A stretch of 18,064 nucleotides of DNA, taken from contig DHSB01000234.1 in NCBI GenBank assembly GCA_002408385.1, forward strand, positions 25,478 through 43,541, read 5' to 3'. The DNA comes from Myxococcales bacterium UBA5297 (GTDB lineage Bacteria > Myxococcota > Myxococcia > Myxococcales > UBA5297). Of the stretch, positions 7,775 through 14,505 are shown in pieces. The notes beneath the pieces are model-generated. The model saw only the letters and a list, made by a program, of their open reading frames with translations. It was not told the DNA's origin and searched no databases. The position numbers and the translations under genes are program-made. The stretch's first letter is position 1. The number at the start of each line of letters is the position of its first letter.

Positions 7775-7795
7775 GCCGGCCTGCGTCGGCCGCTT
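7775..7795 (+). repeat. 21-bp direct repeat, second copy
   Basis: Identical over 21 bases to 7657-7677, 118 bases downstream of it. The flanks differ except for a similar upstream GCGCC/GCGCCGG context, as expected for members of a dispersed repeat family. Confidence 0.75.
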
Positions 7796-8080
7796 CGGGC
7801 GAGAGAGCTCGCGTCTTGCCGCTCCGCATGGAAGCAGGCAGAAGAGTGCGCGAATCTCGGTGGCTCCCTGCCCGGCCGAAACCGGACCTGGGGGCGAGCG
7901 AGCGCTGTCTGCCACCACCAACGAGCTCTGCGCCGGATGCTCGCTCGCAGAGGATTCGTGAAGCCCAGGCTGCCTGGGCATGGATCCCGGCACTCGGGCG
8001 TCAAGATCCCCTCGTGGTTGTTCCAGACGTGTGGCGCCTCTGGAGCCGAGGTCCAGCGATTGCAAAGTTGGCTTCAGAGC

Positions 8081-8788
8081 ATGCATCTGGAGAGAGCCTT
8101 GAACGACTATCGCCCGCCACCGAGCCGCCCGATGCCTCCCCGAGCCCGAGGCCTGTTCGGCAGCTTCAAGCACGCCTACGAAGGCCTGATCCACACGGTG
8201 GTGAACCAGCGAAACATGAAGGTCCACGTGGTCTCGGCGCTGCTCGTCGCGATGGTCGGCAGCGGCATCGTCCTCGACCTGGCGACCAAGGCCACGCTCA
8301 TCTTCTGCGTGCTGCTCGTCTTCTTCGCCGAGATCCTCAACACCGCGCTCGAGGCGCTCGTCGACCTGCACATCGACGAGTTCGACGAGCGCGCCCGTGT
8401 CACCAAGGACGCCGCGGCGGCCGGCGTGCTCGTGCTCGCAATCGGCACGGTGGCGATCTTCGCCGCGGTCATCGTCACCCATTGGCCGCTCATCCTCGAG
8501 TCGGGCGACCGAGTGTTGCGCCAGGTCGTGGTCGGCGGGCCGCTGGTGGCGCTCGGCGGCTTGCTGCTGTGGCGCGCTCGACGCGCAGTCTGGCTCGACG
8601 TGCTCGCGAGCGTGGCCGGCGCGGTGCTCCTGCTCTTGCTCGCCACCTGGACCTCGAGCGCGGTGATGACCGGGATGACCGCGGGCCTCTTCGCGCTCTG
8701 CGTCGTCGCGGCGCGCCGCAGGCAGCTCGCCGATCAACCGGGTACGGCGAGCGCCGGCTCCGCCGTTGCGGGGCCCGGCAACACATGA
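8081..8788 (+). CDS. DgkA-family lipid kinase with membrane extension
   Basis: A 235-residue membrane protein. Residues 24-130 match the small prokaryotic diacylglycerol/undecaprenol kinase family: SFKHAYEGL at 28-36, NQRNMKVH at 42-49, the active-site signature E84-x-x-N87-TA-x-E91, then KDAAAAGVL from 109. These trimeric enzymes phosphorylate membrane lipids. Family members usually have about 120 residues and three helices. This protein continues with about 100 more residues holding three further hydrophobic segments (near 148-162, 169-190 and 192-208) and an Arg-rich loop. The extension is unassigned. The ATG at 8081 is tentative: M18 at 8132 is possible, and neither has a strong ribosome site. 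The stop overlaps the next start (ATGA), implying co-translation with the DUF1361 protein. Confidence 0.85.
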   Translation: MHLERALNDYRPPPSRPMPPRARGLFGSFKHAYEGLIHTVVNQRNMKVHVVSALLVAMVGSGIVLDLATKATLIFCVLLVFFAEILNTALEALVDLHIDEFDERARVTKDAAAAGVLVLAIGTVAIFAAVIVTHWPLILESGDRVLRQVVVGGPLVALGGLLLWRARRAVWLDVLASVAGAVLLLLLATWTSSAVMTGMTAGLFALCVVAARRRQLADQPGTASAGSAVAGPGNT

Positions 8789-9723
8789 GCGCGCGCGAGG
8801 CGACGCCCCCGGGGCCGCGAACGCCGGTCGTGGCGCATGAGGTGTCGAAAAATCACCCTCGCCTCGGCTCGCCCCCGCCGCTCACCTCGAGCGAAGTCAA
8901 GAGGCCCGAGCGTAGCCTCCCGACGGACGAGGGGGGCAGAGTCAAGGGGCCCTCGACTTCGGCCTGCCCCGAGCCAGCCGAGGGGCTCGGGCTGACCGGT
9001 GGTCGGTCGAAGGATTCTCCGACACATCTTCAGGGGCCGCAGGTGCTGCCCGCGGGCCACAGCCTTCCCGCGCTGCTGCGCGCGCACGGGCTGCCGGCGA
9101 TGGCCTTGTGTTTGGGCGCCAGCTCGCTGCTCGTGTGGATCCGCATCCTCGCCAGCGGCACCTCGGGCTTCGCCTTCATGCCCTGGAACGTCACGCTTGC
9201 CTTCGTGCCCTACTCCTTGAGCCTGTTCGCGGCCGCCCTCGAGCGCTCGCACGCGCGCCCCTGGCCACTTCTTGCGACCGGCGCGCTCGCGCTGCTCTTC
9301 CTGCCCAACTCCTTCTACGTGGCGACCGACCTCGTCCACTTTCGCGCGCGGGGAGATATGCCCGCTTGGTTCGACATCGGCCTGCTCTCGATGGCTGCCG
9401 GGACCGGCTGGTTCCTGGGGCTGCTTTCGCTGCGCATCTGGAAGCGGCTGCTCACCGGGCTCCTCGGCGCCTTCGGGGCTTGGGCCGCCGTGCTGCTCGG
9501 TGGCCTGCTGTGCGGCTATGGCATCTACCTCGGGCGCTTCCTGCGCTGGAATAGCTGGGACGTGCTGAGCGCCCCGCGCGCGCTCTTCGCCGATATCGCC
9601 GGGCACCTCGTGCCGCCGTGGAATCCAGAGGTCGTCGGGGTGACCGCGCTCTTCGGGGCGCTGGTCGTCGTCACCTTCGTCGCGTTCGAGCTGTTCGGTG
9701 AGACGCCAGAAGCCGCGAGGTAG
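8785..9723 (+). CDS. DUF1361 multi-pass membrane protein with repeat-derived N-terminus
   Basis: As drawn the protein has 312 residues. Residues from about 92 match DUF1361: FMPWNVTLAFVPYSLSLFA, then LFLPNSFYVATDLVHF, PAWFDIGLL and the signature GIYLGRFLRWNSWDVL, with six or seven hydrophobic helices. The function of the family is unknown. Residues 32-41 and 54-84 are encoded by copies of the dispersed repeat (peptides such as PSTSACPEPAEG) and look like non-native sequence. The ATG at 8785 overlaps the lipid-kinase stop (ATGA), which supports it. An in-frame GTG at 9043 with AGGGG six bases upstream would give 226 residues, closer to what I expect for the family. Either an in-frame insertion lengthened the protein, or translation now starts downstream. 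Coding is certain; the start is not. Confidence 0.85.
   Translation: MSAREATPPGPRTPVVAHEVSKNHPRLGSPPPLTSSEVKRPERSLPTDEGGRVKGPSTSACPEPAEGLGLTGGRSKDSPTHLQGPQVLPAGHSLPALLRAHGLPAMALCLGASSLLVWIRILASGTSGFAFMPWNVTLAFVPYSLSLFAAALERSHARPWPLLATGALALLFLPNSFYVATDLVHFRARGDMPAWFDIGLLSMAAGTGWFLGLLSLRIWKRLLTGLLGAFGAWAAVLLGGLLCGYGIYLGRFLRWNSWDVLSAPRALFADIAGHLVPPWNPEVVGVTALFGALVVVTFVAFELFGETPEAAR
8878..8907 (-). repeat. Dispersed hairpin repeat, copy B (inverted)
   Basis: On the minus strand this 30-base element carries GACTTCGCTCGAGGTGAGCGG-like sequence. It matches copy A (5612-5641) at 26 of 30 positions and copy D, without its insertion, at 29 of 30. It lies inside the 5' part of the DUF1361 frame. Confidence 0.8.
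8946..9034 (+). repeat. Dispersed hairpin repeat, copy C (interrupted, with tail)
   Basis: GGGGCCCTCGACTTCG at 8946-8961 matches the left half of the repeat and GCTCGGGCTGACCGG at 8985-8999 the right half. They are separated by 23 bases that include a CCCGAGCC/GGCTCGGG-like inverted segment. The tail ends CATCTTCAGG, like the tail of copy A. It is inside the DUF1361 frame. Confidence 0.7.
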
Positions 9724-9809
9724 GGCGGACGAACGCCGTCATCTTGATCGGCGGCCGCGGGAGGCGCCGGGGGCTCTTTTGAGCGTTCCGGGGCCAGGAA
9801 GCTCGCTCG

Positions 9810-9837
9810 TTGTCGGCCGAGGCGGCGGTGCTATTTT
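9810..9837 (+). promoter_or_regulatory. Candidate sigma-70 promoter for rsgA
   Basis: TTGTCG (9810-9815) and TATTTT (9832-9837) are separated by 16 bases in otherwise very GC-rich DNA. This gives a leader of about 210 bases before the chosen rsgA start. The 333 bases between the DUF1361 stop and rsgA contain no other convincing feature. Confidence 0.45.
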
Positions 9838-10043
9838 GTCGGACGTGGACCGCACAACCGGGCCACCAGAGGTGTGGATGAACGCCGCCATTCTCCATTC
9901 GGATCTTGCGTGAGGACCGACTCGCGTCGCCGGCGCTGACGCCGCGGCGTGTCCCCTCAACCGTCTGATCCCAGTCCCACCGTGCCGGCACCGAGGCGTG
10001 CTGCGCACCGGGCTGACCGGCGCGTGCCCTCGGGCCGCGCGAT

Positions 10044-10048
10044 GGAGG
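10044..10048 (+). promoter_or_regulatory. Ribosome binding site deciding the rsgA GTG start
   Basis: GGAGG lies eight bases before GTG at 10057. The upstream in-frame ATG (10042) and GTG (9949) have no comparable site. Confidence 0.6.
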
Positions 10049-10056
10049 TGGTCATC

Positions 10057-11136
10057 GTGTACGAGCTCTCCGCTCTGGGCTTCGGCCCCTTTTTCGAACA
10101 GCAGCTTCGGCCATCCGAACGCGACGAGGTCGTCCTCGCGCGCATCGCCGCCGAGCATCGCGGCCTCTACGAGGTGTGGTCCGGATCGGGGTCGGCGGGC
10201 CGCGCCCGGCTCGCCGGGCGGCTTCGCCTCGAGCTCGAAGCGGCCGGCTTCCCCGGCGTCGGCGACTGGGTCATCGTCAAGGCCGCCCCCGCTCCCGGCC
10301 ACACGACCGTCATCGAACGGGTGCTGACAAGGCGCACGGTCTTCACGCGCGGGGCCGCCGGCCGCGAGACGCGCGCCCAGGTGGTCGCGGCCAACGTCGA
10401 TCTCGTCTTCGCGGTCTGCGGCCTCGACTCCGACTTCAACGTGCGCCGCATCGAGCGCTACCTCGCGCGGGTCTGGGCGAGCGGCGCTCAGCCCGCGGTC
10501 ATCCTCAACAAGGCCGACCTCAGCGACGACCCGGCGGGTTGCCTCTCCGAGGTCGAGGCCGCTTGCATCGGGGTGCCGGTCTACGTGACGAGCGCCCTCC
10601 GGTCCGAGGGAATCGAGGCGGTGCGCGCGCAGATCCTCGACGGCATGACCGTCGCGCTCGTCGGCTCCTCGGGGGCGGGCAAGTCGACCCTGGTCAACGC
10701 GCTGCTCGGCGAAGAGCGGATGCGCACGGGCCAAGTCCGCGCGAGCGACGGCCGAGGCTGCCACGTGACGACCCACCGGCAGCTCGTGCTTCTGCCCGGA
10801 GGCGGCCTGCTGCTCGACACGCCGGGGATGCGCGAGCTGGCGCTCGTCGATGACGAGGGCCTGGGCGCGGTCTTCGGAGAGATCGAGGCGCTCGCCACCG
10901 GCTGCCGCTTCAGCGACTGCCGCCACCAGACCGAGCCGGGCTGCGCGGTGCTCGAGGCGGTCGAGTCGGGAGAGTTGGACGCCGAGAGGCTCGAGCATCT
11001 CCGCAAGCTCGAGCGCGAGGCCCGCGCCTACGAGCTGCGCCACGACGAGCACAAGCGCAGGCAGGCCGAGCGCGTCTGGGGACAGCTCTCGGACGAGGTC
11101 GCGCAGCTTCGCAAGTGGAAGGGAGGCAAGCCGTAG
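10057..11136 (+). CDS. rsgA: RsgA, ribosome small-subunit-dependent GTPase
   Basis: A 359-residue circularly permuted GTPase that helps mature the 30S ribosomal subunit. Domains in order: an OB-fold (about 40-105; GVGDWVIVK, then VLTRRTVFTR), then the permuted G domain with G4 NKAD at 151-154, G5 TSA, G1 GSSGAGKST from 203 and G3 DTPGMRE from 254. A zinc site follows with C283-x4-C288-x-H290-x5-C296, all ligands present, and then a basic C-terminal helix. The start is GTG at 10057: it has GGAGG eight bases upstream and gives the family-like opening YELSALGFGPFFEQQL. Longer starts add a Pro/Arg-rich segment unlike the family. It stands alone, with its own candidate promoter, and is not obviously linked to its neighbours. 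Confidence 0.95.
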   Translation: MYELSALGFGPFFEQQLRPSERDEVVLARIAAEHRGLYEVWSGSGSAGRARLAGRLRLELEAAGFPGVGDWVIVKAAPAPGHTTVIERVLTRRTVFTRGAAGRETRAQVVAANVDLVFAVCGLDSDFNVRRIERYLARVWASGAQPAVILNKADLSDDPAGCLSEVEAACIGVPVYVTSALRSEGIEAVRAQILDGMTVALVGSSGAGKSTLVNALLGEERMRTGQVRASDGRGCHVTTHRQLVLLPGGGLLLDTPGMRELALVDDEGLGAVFGEIEALATGCRFSDCRHQTEPGCAVLEAVESGELDAERLEHLRKLEREARAYELRHDEHKRRQAERVWGQLSDEVAQLRKWKGGKP

Positions 11137-11456
11137 CGGCCTGGTCGAACGAGCCGGCGACGGCGCCCGGCGAGGGTGCGAAGGGCCGCAGTGGCCGCGA
11201 AGAGCGATTGCGGTCGGGTTCCCCACGAGGAGCCCGGCCGCTTGGAGCGGCGTAGCTGTCGGCGTGCACCGAGCGCTGGCCGGTCTTCTCCCCGGGCTGT
11301 GGGGGCTGCGCTGGGGCGACGGCGCGTTGCGTCGCCGCCCTCGCCTATCCGCCTCGGGATCCTCGGGCCATCGCCTGTCGGGTTTCGAACCGACGATGGC
11401 GCCGCAAGTCGTCTTCCGAGGGCGCGCATCATTTATATAGGTCGTCTAGTGGCGAC
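11137..11456 (+). other. Non-coding stretch after rsgA
   Basis: No gene is supported here: the open frames are short and Arg/Ala-rich. It holds the two-part hairpin at 11367-11400 and ends with an AT-rich patch (ATTTATATAG, 11431-11440) that is unusual for this DNA and could be a -10 region for transcription into the repeat array, although no good -35 is seen. A small inverted repeat, AGGTCG/CGACCT, follows at 11439-11458. Confidence 0.5.
11367..11400 (+). other. Two-part hairpin
   Basis: The outer stem GCCATC (11367-11372) pairs with GATGGC (11395-11400). The inner stem GTCGG pairs with CCGAC around GTTTCGAA, with a 4-base bulge on the left side. The loop recalls a tRNA T-loop read on the minus strand, but no acceptor stem or CCA follows. 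It lies 230 bases after rsgA and has no T-run. Confidence 0.5.
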
Positions 11457-11619
11457 CTTGGCAGCCATCTGGAAGCTTGGCAGTGGTTCCGGAAGCTTGG
11501 CAGCGGTTCCGGAGGCTTGGCAGCGGTTCCGGAGGCTTGGCGGTCGGCTCGGAAGGCTTTGCGGCCGGCTCTGGAAGCTTCGCGTTCGAAGAACCGGCCT
11601 TGGTACGCGGGGTTACGAG
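11457..11619 (+). repeat. Left array of degenerate 19-21 bp units (CTTG orientation)
   Basis: Eight units begin CTTG/CTTT/CTTC at 11457, 11476, 11496, 11516, 11536, 11557, 11578 and 11599. The clearest are CTTGGCAGTGGTTCCGGAAG and two identical CTTGGCAGCGGTTCCGGAGG. Spacing is 19-20 bases in the first half and 21 in the second. The units face those of the right array. Confidence 0.85.
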
Positions 11620-11700
11620 CCTGGTTGCTGAGGCGCAAAGCGTTCGTTGCCGAACTCGGAAAGCGTGTTTTTGAAATCCCGAGTGATTCTGCGGGGTCCG

Positions 11701-11866
11701 CAAGCCCTCCGGTGCTCTGCCAAGCTCCCCGACTGCTCTGCCAAGCTTCCCGACCCGTCTGCCAAGCCTCTCCGGCCCGTCCGCAAAGCCCTCCGACCCG
11801 TCCGCAAGGCTCCCCAACCGGTGCACCAAGCTCTGGAAGCGGGCAGCAAGGCGCGTAGAGCCGACC
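11701..11866 (+). repeat. Right array of degenerate 20-22 bp units (CAAG orientation)
   Basis: Units marked by CAAG (one is CAAAG) begin at 11701, 11721, 11742, 11763, 11784, 11805, 11827 and 11847, so spacing is 20-22 with a mode of 21. Their core CTGCCAAGC is the reverse complement of the left-array core GCTTGGCAG. CTGCCAAGCTTCC at 11738-11750 pairs perfectly over 13 bases with the left-array sequences at 11471-11483 and 11491-11503. About 80 bases of non-repeated DNA separate the arrays. Confidence 0.85.
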
Positions 11867-12155
11867 GCGAAGCCGCGGCGGCCCGGTGTGCTACTCGACG
11901 GGCGGGCGACACCCCCTCCATTTCTCCAATTGGCATCGAGTTCGGCAGGCTTCGCTCAGACGCAGAGCCCCCGGTCGCACCCGCGTCGGGCCAGGGTCGA
12001 CTCGCTGCCGCCGGAGGCCTGGGCGCGGGTCGGCTCGAAGGGAGGGCAGGTCGAGGGCATGCGCAAGATGCGCGAGCTCGTCCCGCCTGCCGAGGCCTTG
12101 CTGCGTGACCGGCGCAGCTTCAGATCCTCCTCGTTCCTCAAACGACGGAGGGTTC
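11867..12155 (+). other. Non-coding stretch before the small lipoprotein gene
   Basis: I see no supported gene, strong promoter or perfect repeat here. Open frames in this stretch are continuations of the array frames or upstream extensions of the lipoprotein frame. A ribosome site (GGAGGG, 12147-12152) lies at its end. Confidence 0.5.
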
Positions 12156-12506
12156 ATGGAGAGGCGGTCTTGCCGGGTCGGGGCGTGGATGGCGGGGTGT
12201 GTCTTCGTGGCGGCGCTGGCTTGCGGCGCGTGCGACTACGATCCGGAGACCGGGCGTGATTCGTCGGCAGTCAACGGGTGGATCGTCGTCAACAACCTCA
12301 GCGCGAAGGATGCCGAAATCTTCATCGACGCCGAGCCCGTCGGGACGGTCGAAGCCGGGCAGAGCACGACCTTCGAGGGCACCTACGCGGGCGAGCGCGA
12401 GCTGCGGGCGGACGCGACCGACGGCTCGGCCTGGTGGGGCCCGGTTCGGGTAACCCTCGAGAAGGGCTCGGTGCACACCTGGAACCTCGAAGAGGCGGCC
12501 GAATAG
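12156..12506 (+). CDS. Small predicted lipoprotein with a PEGA-like beta domain
   Basis: A 116-residue protein. Residues 1-27 form an export signal (MERRSCR, then GAWMAGCVFVAALACGAC); C24 or C27 is the probable lipidated cysteine, although neither has a textbook lipobox. Residues 40-112 form one beta-rich domain, GWIVVNNLSAKDAEIFIDAEPVG followed by a strand-turn pattern ending VHTWNL. This resembles PEGA or carboxypeptidase-regulatory-like domains found on surface proteins. The ATG at 12156 follows GGAGGG closely; the longer upstream frame is non-coding. It would sit in the periplasm or on the outer membrane as a binding or structural module. It is followed by the MopE-like lipoprotein in the same direction after 285 bases. 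Enzymatic activity is unlikely; the function is unknown. Confidence 0.8.
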   Translation: MERRSCRVGAWMAGCVFVAALACGACDYDPETGRDSSAVNGWIVVNNLSAKDAEIFIDAEPVGTVEAGQSTTFEGTYAGERELRADATDGSAWWGPVRVTLEKGSVHTWNLEEAAE

Positions 12507-12583
12507 CGAGGATGCTGCTTTTGGCGCGACCAAGCCCGCGCCCTCGGCGGACCGGGCGGGCACCACGAATCTGCGCGACTGCT

Positions 12584-12625
12584 TGAGCGATTCGAGCCCG
12601 CGCTCTCCGCGGACTTGATCGCTCA
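12584..12625 (+). terminator. Nested hairpin after the small lipoprotein gene
   Basis: TGAGCGAT (12584-12591) pairs perfectly with ATCGCTCA (12618-12625), enclosing a second perfect hairpin, CCGCG-CTCTC-CGCGG, at 12598-12612. There is no T-run. Its position 77 bases after the stop fits a terminator or 3'-end structure. The rest of 12507-12791 shows only a possible -10 (TAGAAT, 12720-12725) without a clear -35. Confidence 0.45.
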
Positions 12626-12791
12626 TCCGCTCGCTTCGTCGGGCTCGCTGACCTTGGGGCTGTGGCCTTTGGACTGAAGCCTGCCGCTCGCGGTATCGCC
12701 CAAGCCCCCGGCCCTAGCCTAGAATCGGAGCCCTTTGCTCGACTCGAAGGCGGGACGCTGCGCGCGTTCGGCCTGGACCAGGGGTTTTCCC

Positions 12792-14339
12792 ATGCACCGA
12801 TGCCTCGCTCTGTTGCTTCTGGCCACGGGGGTGTGGGCTTGCGGCTCCGATCCGGCGGGCGGCAAAGAAGAGCCCCGGGACGCGGGCGACGCGGGTGAGA
12901 TCCCGTTCATCTGCCTGGGCGACGACGACTGTCCCTTGGGCCTCGCCTGCGTCGCGGGGGACTGCAAGGCGCGTCCTGACGCTGGGGGGGGCGAGCCGGC
13001 GGATGCGTCGACCGGCTGTTTGAAGGATGAGGACTGTGAGGACCTGCGCTATTCCTGCAGCCTGACGAGCTTCCGTTGCGTTCGCGTGCCCGGGCGCTGC
13101 CTCGACGGGCGCGATTGCGAAGTGGGTTACCGCTGCGACCTTGCGCGCCACCAGTGCCTCGTCTCGCAGGACGCCGGGGTGGAGCCGGAGTGCCTCGAGG
13201 GCGAGCTGCGCGGCTGCGGGACGTCGAAAGTCGGCCAGTGCCGCTATGGCGTCCAGACCTGTGCTGGCGGCACCTTCGGCGAGTGCTTCGGCGCGCTCGA
13301 GCCTTCGCCAGAGCTCTGCGACGGCCTGGACAACGACTGCGATGGCGCGGTCGACGAGGGCTTCGACCTCAACAGCGACCCGCGCAACTGCGGCCACTGC
13401 GGCAACGTCTGCGAGCGCCCCCACGCGCTCACGAGCTGCGAGGAGGGCAGGTGCCGGATGGGGCCCTGCGTGCAGGGCTGGGTCGACCTCAACGGCGATC
13501 CGGCCGACGGTTGTGAATACGCCTGCGTCCCGACCAACGGTGGCGTCGAGGTCTGCGACTCGCTCGACAACGACTGTAATGGCGTCATCGACGACGGCGT
13601 CTGCGCCCCCCAGGTCACCTGTCCCGGCAATCAGACGGTGGGGCCCAACTCCGACCTGACGCTCGTGACCAACGCGAGCCCGACGACCGGCAGGCCGATA
13701 ACCTGCGCCTGGAGCGTGGTCAGCCGGCCCGCGACCTCGAACGGCGCCTTCACGAGCACCACCTGCAACAGCACCCGGTACTTCGCCGACGTCGTCGGGC
13801 TGCACCAGCTTCGCTTCACCGTGACCGACAGCGCCGGGGTCTCCAGCTCCTGCGACACGCAGATCACCGTCAACGCCGTCGGCGATCTGTGGGTCGAGCT
13901 GACCTGGGACCGCCCGAACGACATGGACCTGCACCTACAGCACCCGAACGCCGGAGACTCGCACCTCGCCGCGAGCTGGTCGGCCAGCGCCGGCCCGTAC
14001 GACTGCTACTACTCGAACAAGACGCCGAGCTGGGACGCTGCGGGCACTGCGGACGATCCCTCGCTCGATCGTGACGACAGGACGGGCCAGGGGCCGGAGA
14101 GCATCCGCATCGACACCCCCTCGACAACGCACGCGTACACGATAGGCGTGCACATGTACAACAACCTCGCCGGCAGCGTTGAGGCGACGGTCAAGCTCTA
14201 CTGCGGCAACGTCCTGATGACGACCGAGCGCCGAGTCTTCAGCTCGGTCAAGGATCTGTGGGTCGTCGGCCGGGTGCAGTTTCGCTCCGACCGGACCTGT
14301 ACGTACACGCGCGACGGCTTCGTCCTGAACAAGCCGTAG
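12792..14339 (+). CDS. MopE-like cysteine-rich surface lipoprotein
   Basis: A 515-residue exported protein. Residues 1-17 form a lipoprotein-type signal (LALLLLATGVWACGS, C17), followed by an Asp/Gly/Ala linker. Residues 41-130 hold three short Cys modules of the pattern C-x-D-x-DC-x(3)-G-x-x-C. Residues 173-191 read PELCDGLDNDCDGAVDEGF and 252-271 carry a second copy (VEVCDSLDNDCNGVIDDG); these are the acidic metal-binding repeats of MopE-type proteins. Between them lies a NCGHCGNVC cluster. Residues 275-360 look like a PKD/Ig-type beta domain, and 365-515 form a beta-rich C-terminal domain starting DLWVELTWDRPNDMDLHL, with acidic DDPSLDRDDRTGQGPE, possibly calcium-binding. The ATG at 12792 gives the signal peptide at residue 1. 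Role inferred: outer-surface metal-binding or adhesion protein. No ligand can be named. Confidence 0.9.
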   Translation: MHRCLALLLLATGVWACGSDPAGGKEEPRDAGDAGEIPFICLGDDDCPLGLACVAGDCKARPDAGGGEPADASTGCLKDEDCEDLRYSCSLTSFRCVRVPGRCLDGRDCEVGYRCDLARHQCLVSQDAGVEPECLEGELRGCGTSKVGQCRYGVQTCAGGTFGECFGALEPSPELCDGLDNDCDGAVDEGFDLNSDPRNCGHCGNVCERPHALTSCEEGRCRMGPCVQGWVDLNGDPADGCEYACVPTNGGVEVCDSLDNDCNGVIDDGVCAPQVTCPGNQTVGPNSDLTLVTNASPTTGRPITCAWSVVSRPATSNGAFTSTTCNSTRYFADVVGLHQLRFTVTDSAGVSSSCDTQITVNAVGDLWVELTWDRPNDMDLHLQHPNAGDSHLAASWSASAGPYDCYYSNKTPSWDAAGTADDPSLDRDDRTGQGPESIRIDTPSTTHAYTIGVHMYNNLAGSVEATVKLYCGNVLMTTERRVFSSVKDLWVVGRVQFRSDRTCTYTRDGFVLNKP

Positions 14340-14466
14340 GCGGCGAGCGTGGCGGGCCGGAGCGGCCAACCGTCGTGCTGGCGGCCCGGCGTCTCGGGGT
14401 ACCGGATCCAAGAGTCGTCGCGAATCGTCCCGCTCGGTCAGACCGCGCTTGCGAGGCAGGAGTCGC

Positions 14467-14505
14467 GGGCCTCTCGACTTCGCCTCCTACGCTCGAGGTG
14501 AGCGG
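14467..14505 (+). repeat. Dispersed hairpin repeat, copy D (interrupted)
   Basis: GGGCCTCTCGACTTCG and CTCGAGGTGAGCGG are the two halves of the repeat, separated by 9 extra bases. With these removed it matches copy B at 29 of 30 positions. The stop codon of the minus-strand hydrolase gene (14487-14489) is in the extra bases. Confidence 0.8.

Larger units (their letters stand above)
7543..8080 (+). other. Gene-free stretch filled with repeat DNA
   Basis: These 538 bases hold a perfect 8-bp inverted repeat at 7590-7607, two exact copies of a 21-bp sequence (7657-7677 and 7775-7795), and an inverted match (7725-7736) to the tail of the repeat at 5612. The long open frames here on both strands give Arg/Ser/Gly-rich products without recognisable folds and are probably incidental. 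The DgkA-like gene might start upstream of 8081, but I see no good ribosome site. Confidence 0.6.

Noticed and set aside
9878..9913. Very short frame VWMNAAILHSDLA upstream of rsgA, as a possible leader peptide
   Set aside because: No ribosome site and no attenuator-like hairpins follow it; too short to support.
9949..10056. Longer N-terminus for RsgA
   Set aside because: The added residues are Pro/Arg-rich and unlike the family, whereas GTG at 10057 has a good ribosome site and a typical start.
11367..11460. tRNA-like pieces: a T-loop-like sequence on the minus strand and a CGTCTAGTGGC segment resembling a tRNA-Glu 5' region on the plus strand
   Set aside because: The two lie on opposite strands, and no acceptor stem, anticodon arm or CCA end can be drawn.
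11457..11866. Possible CRISPR array
   Set aside because: Units are contiguous, degenerate and 19-22 bp long, with no distinct spacers of constant length and a reversal of orientation in the middle; no cas genes are nearby.
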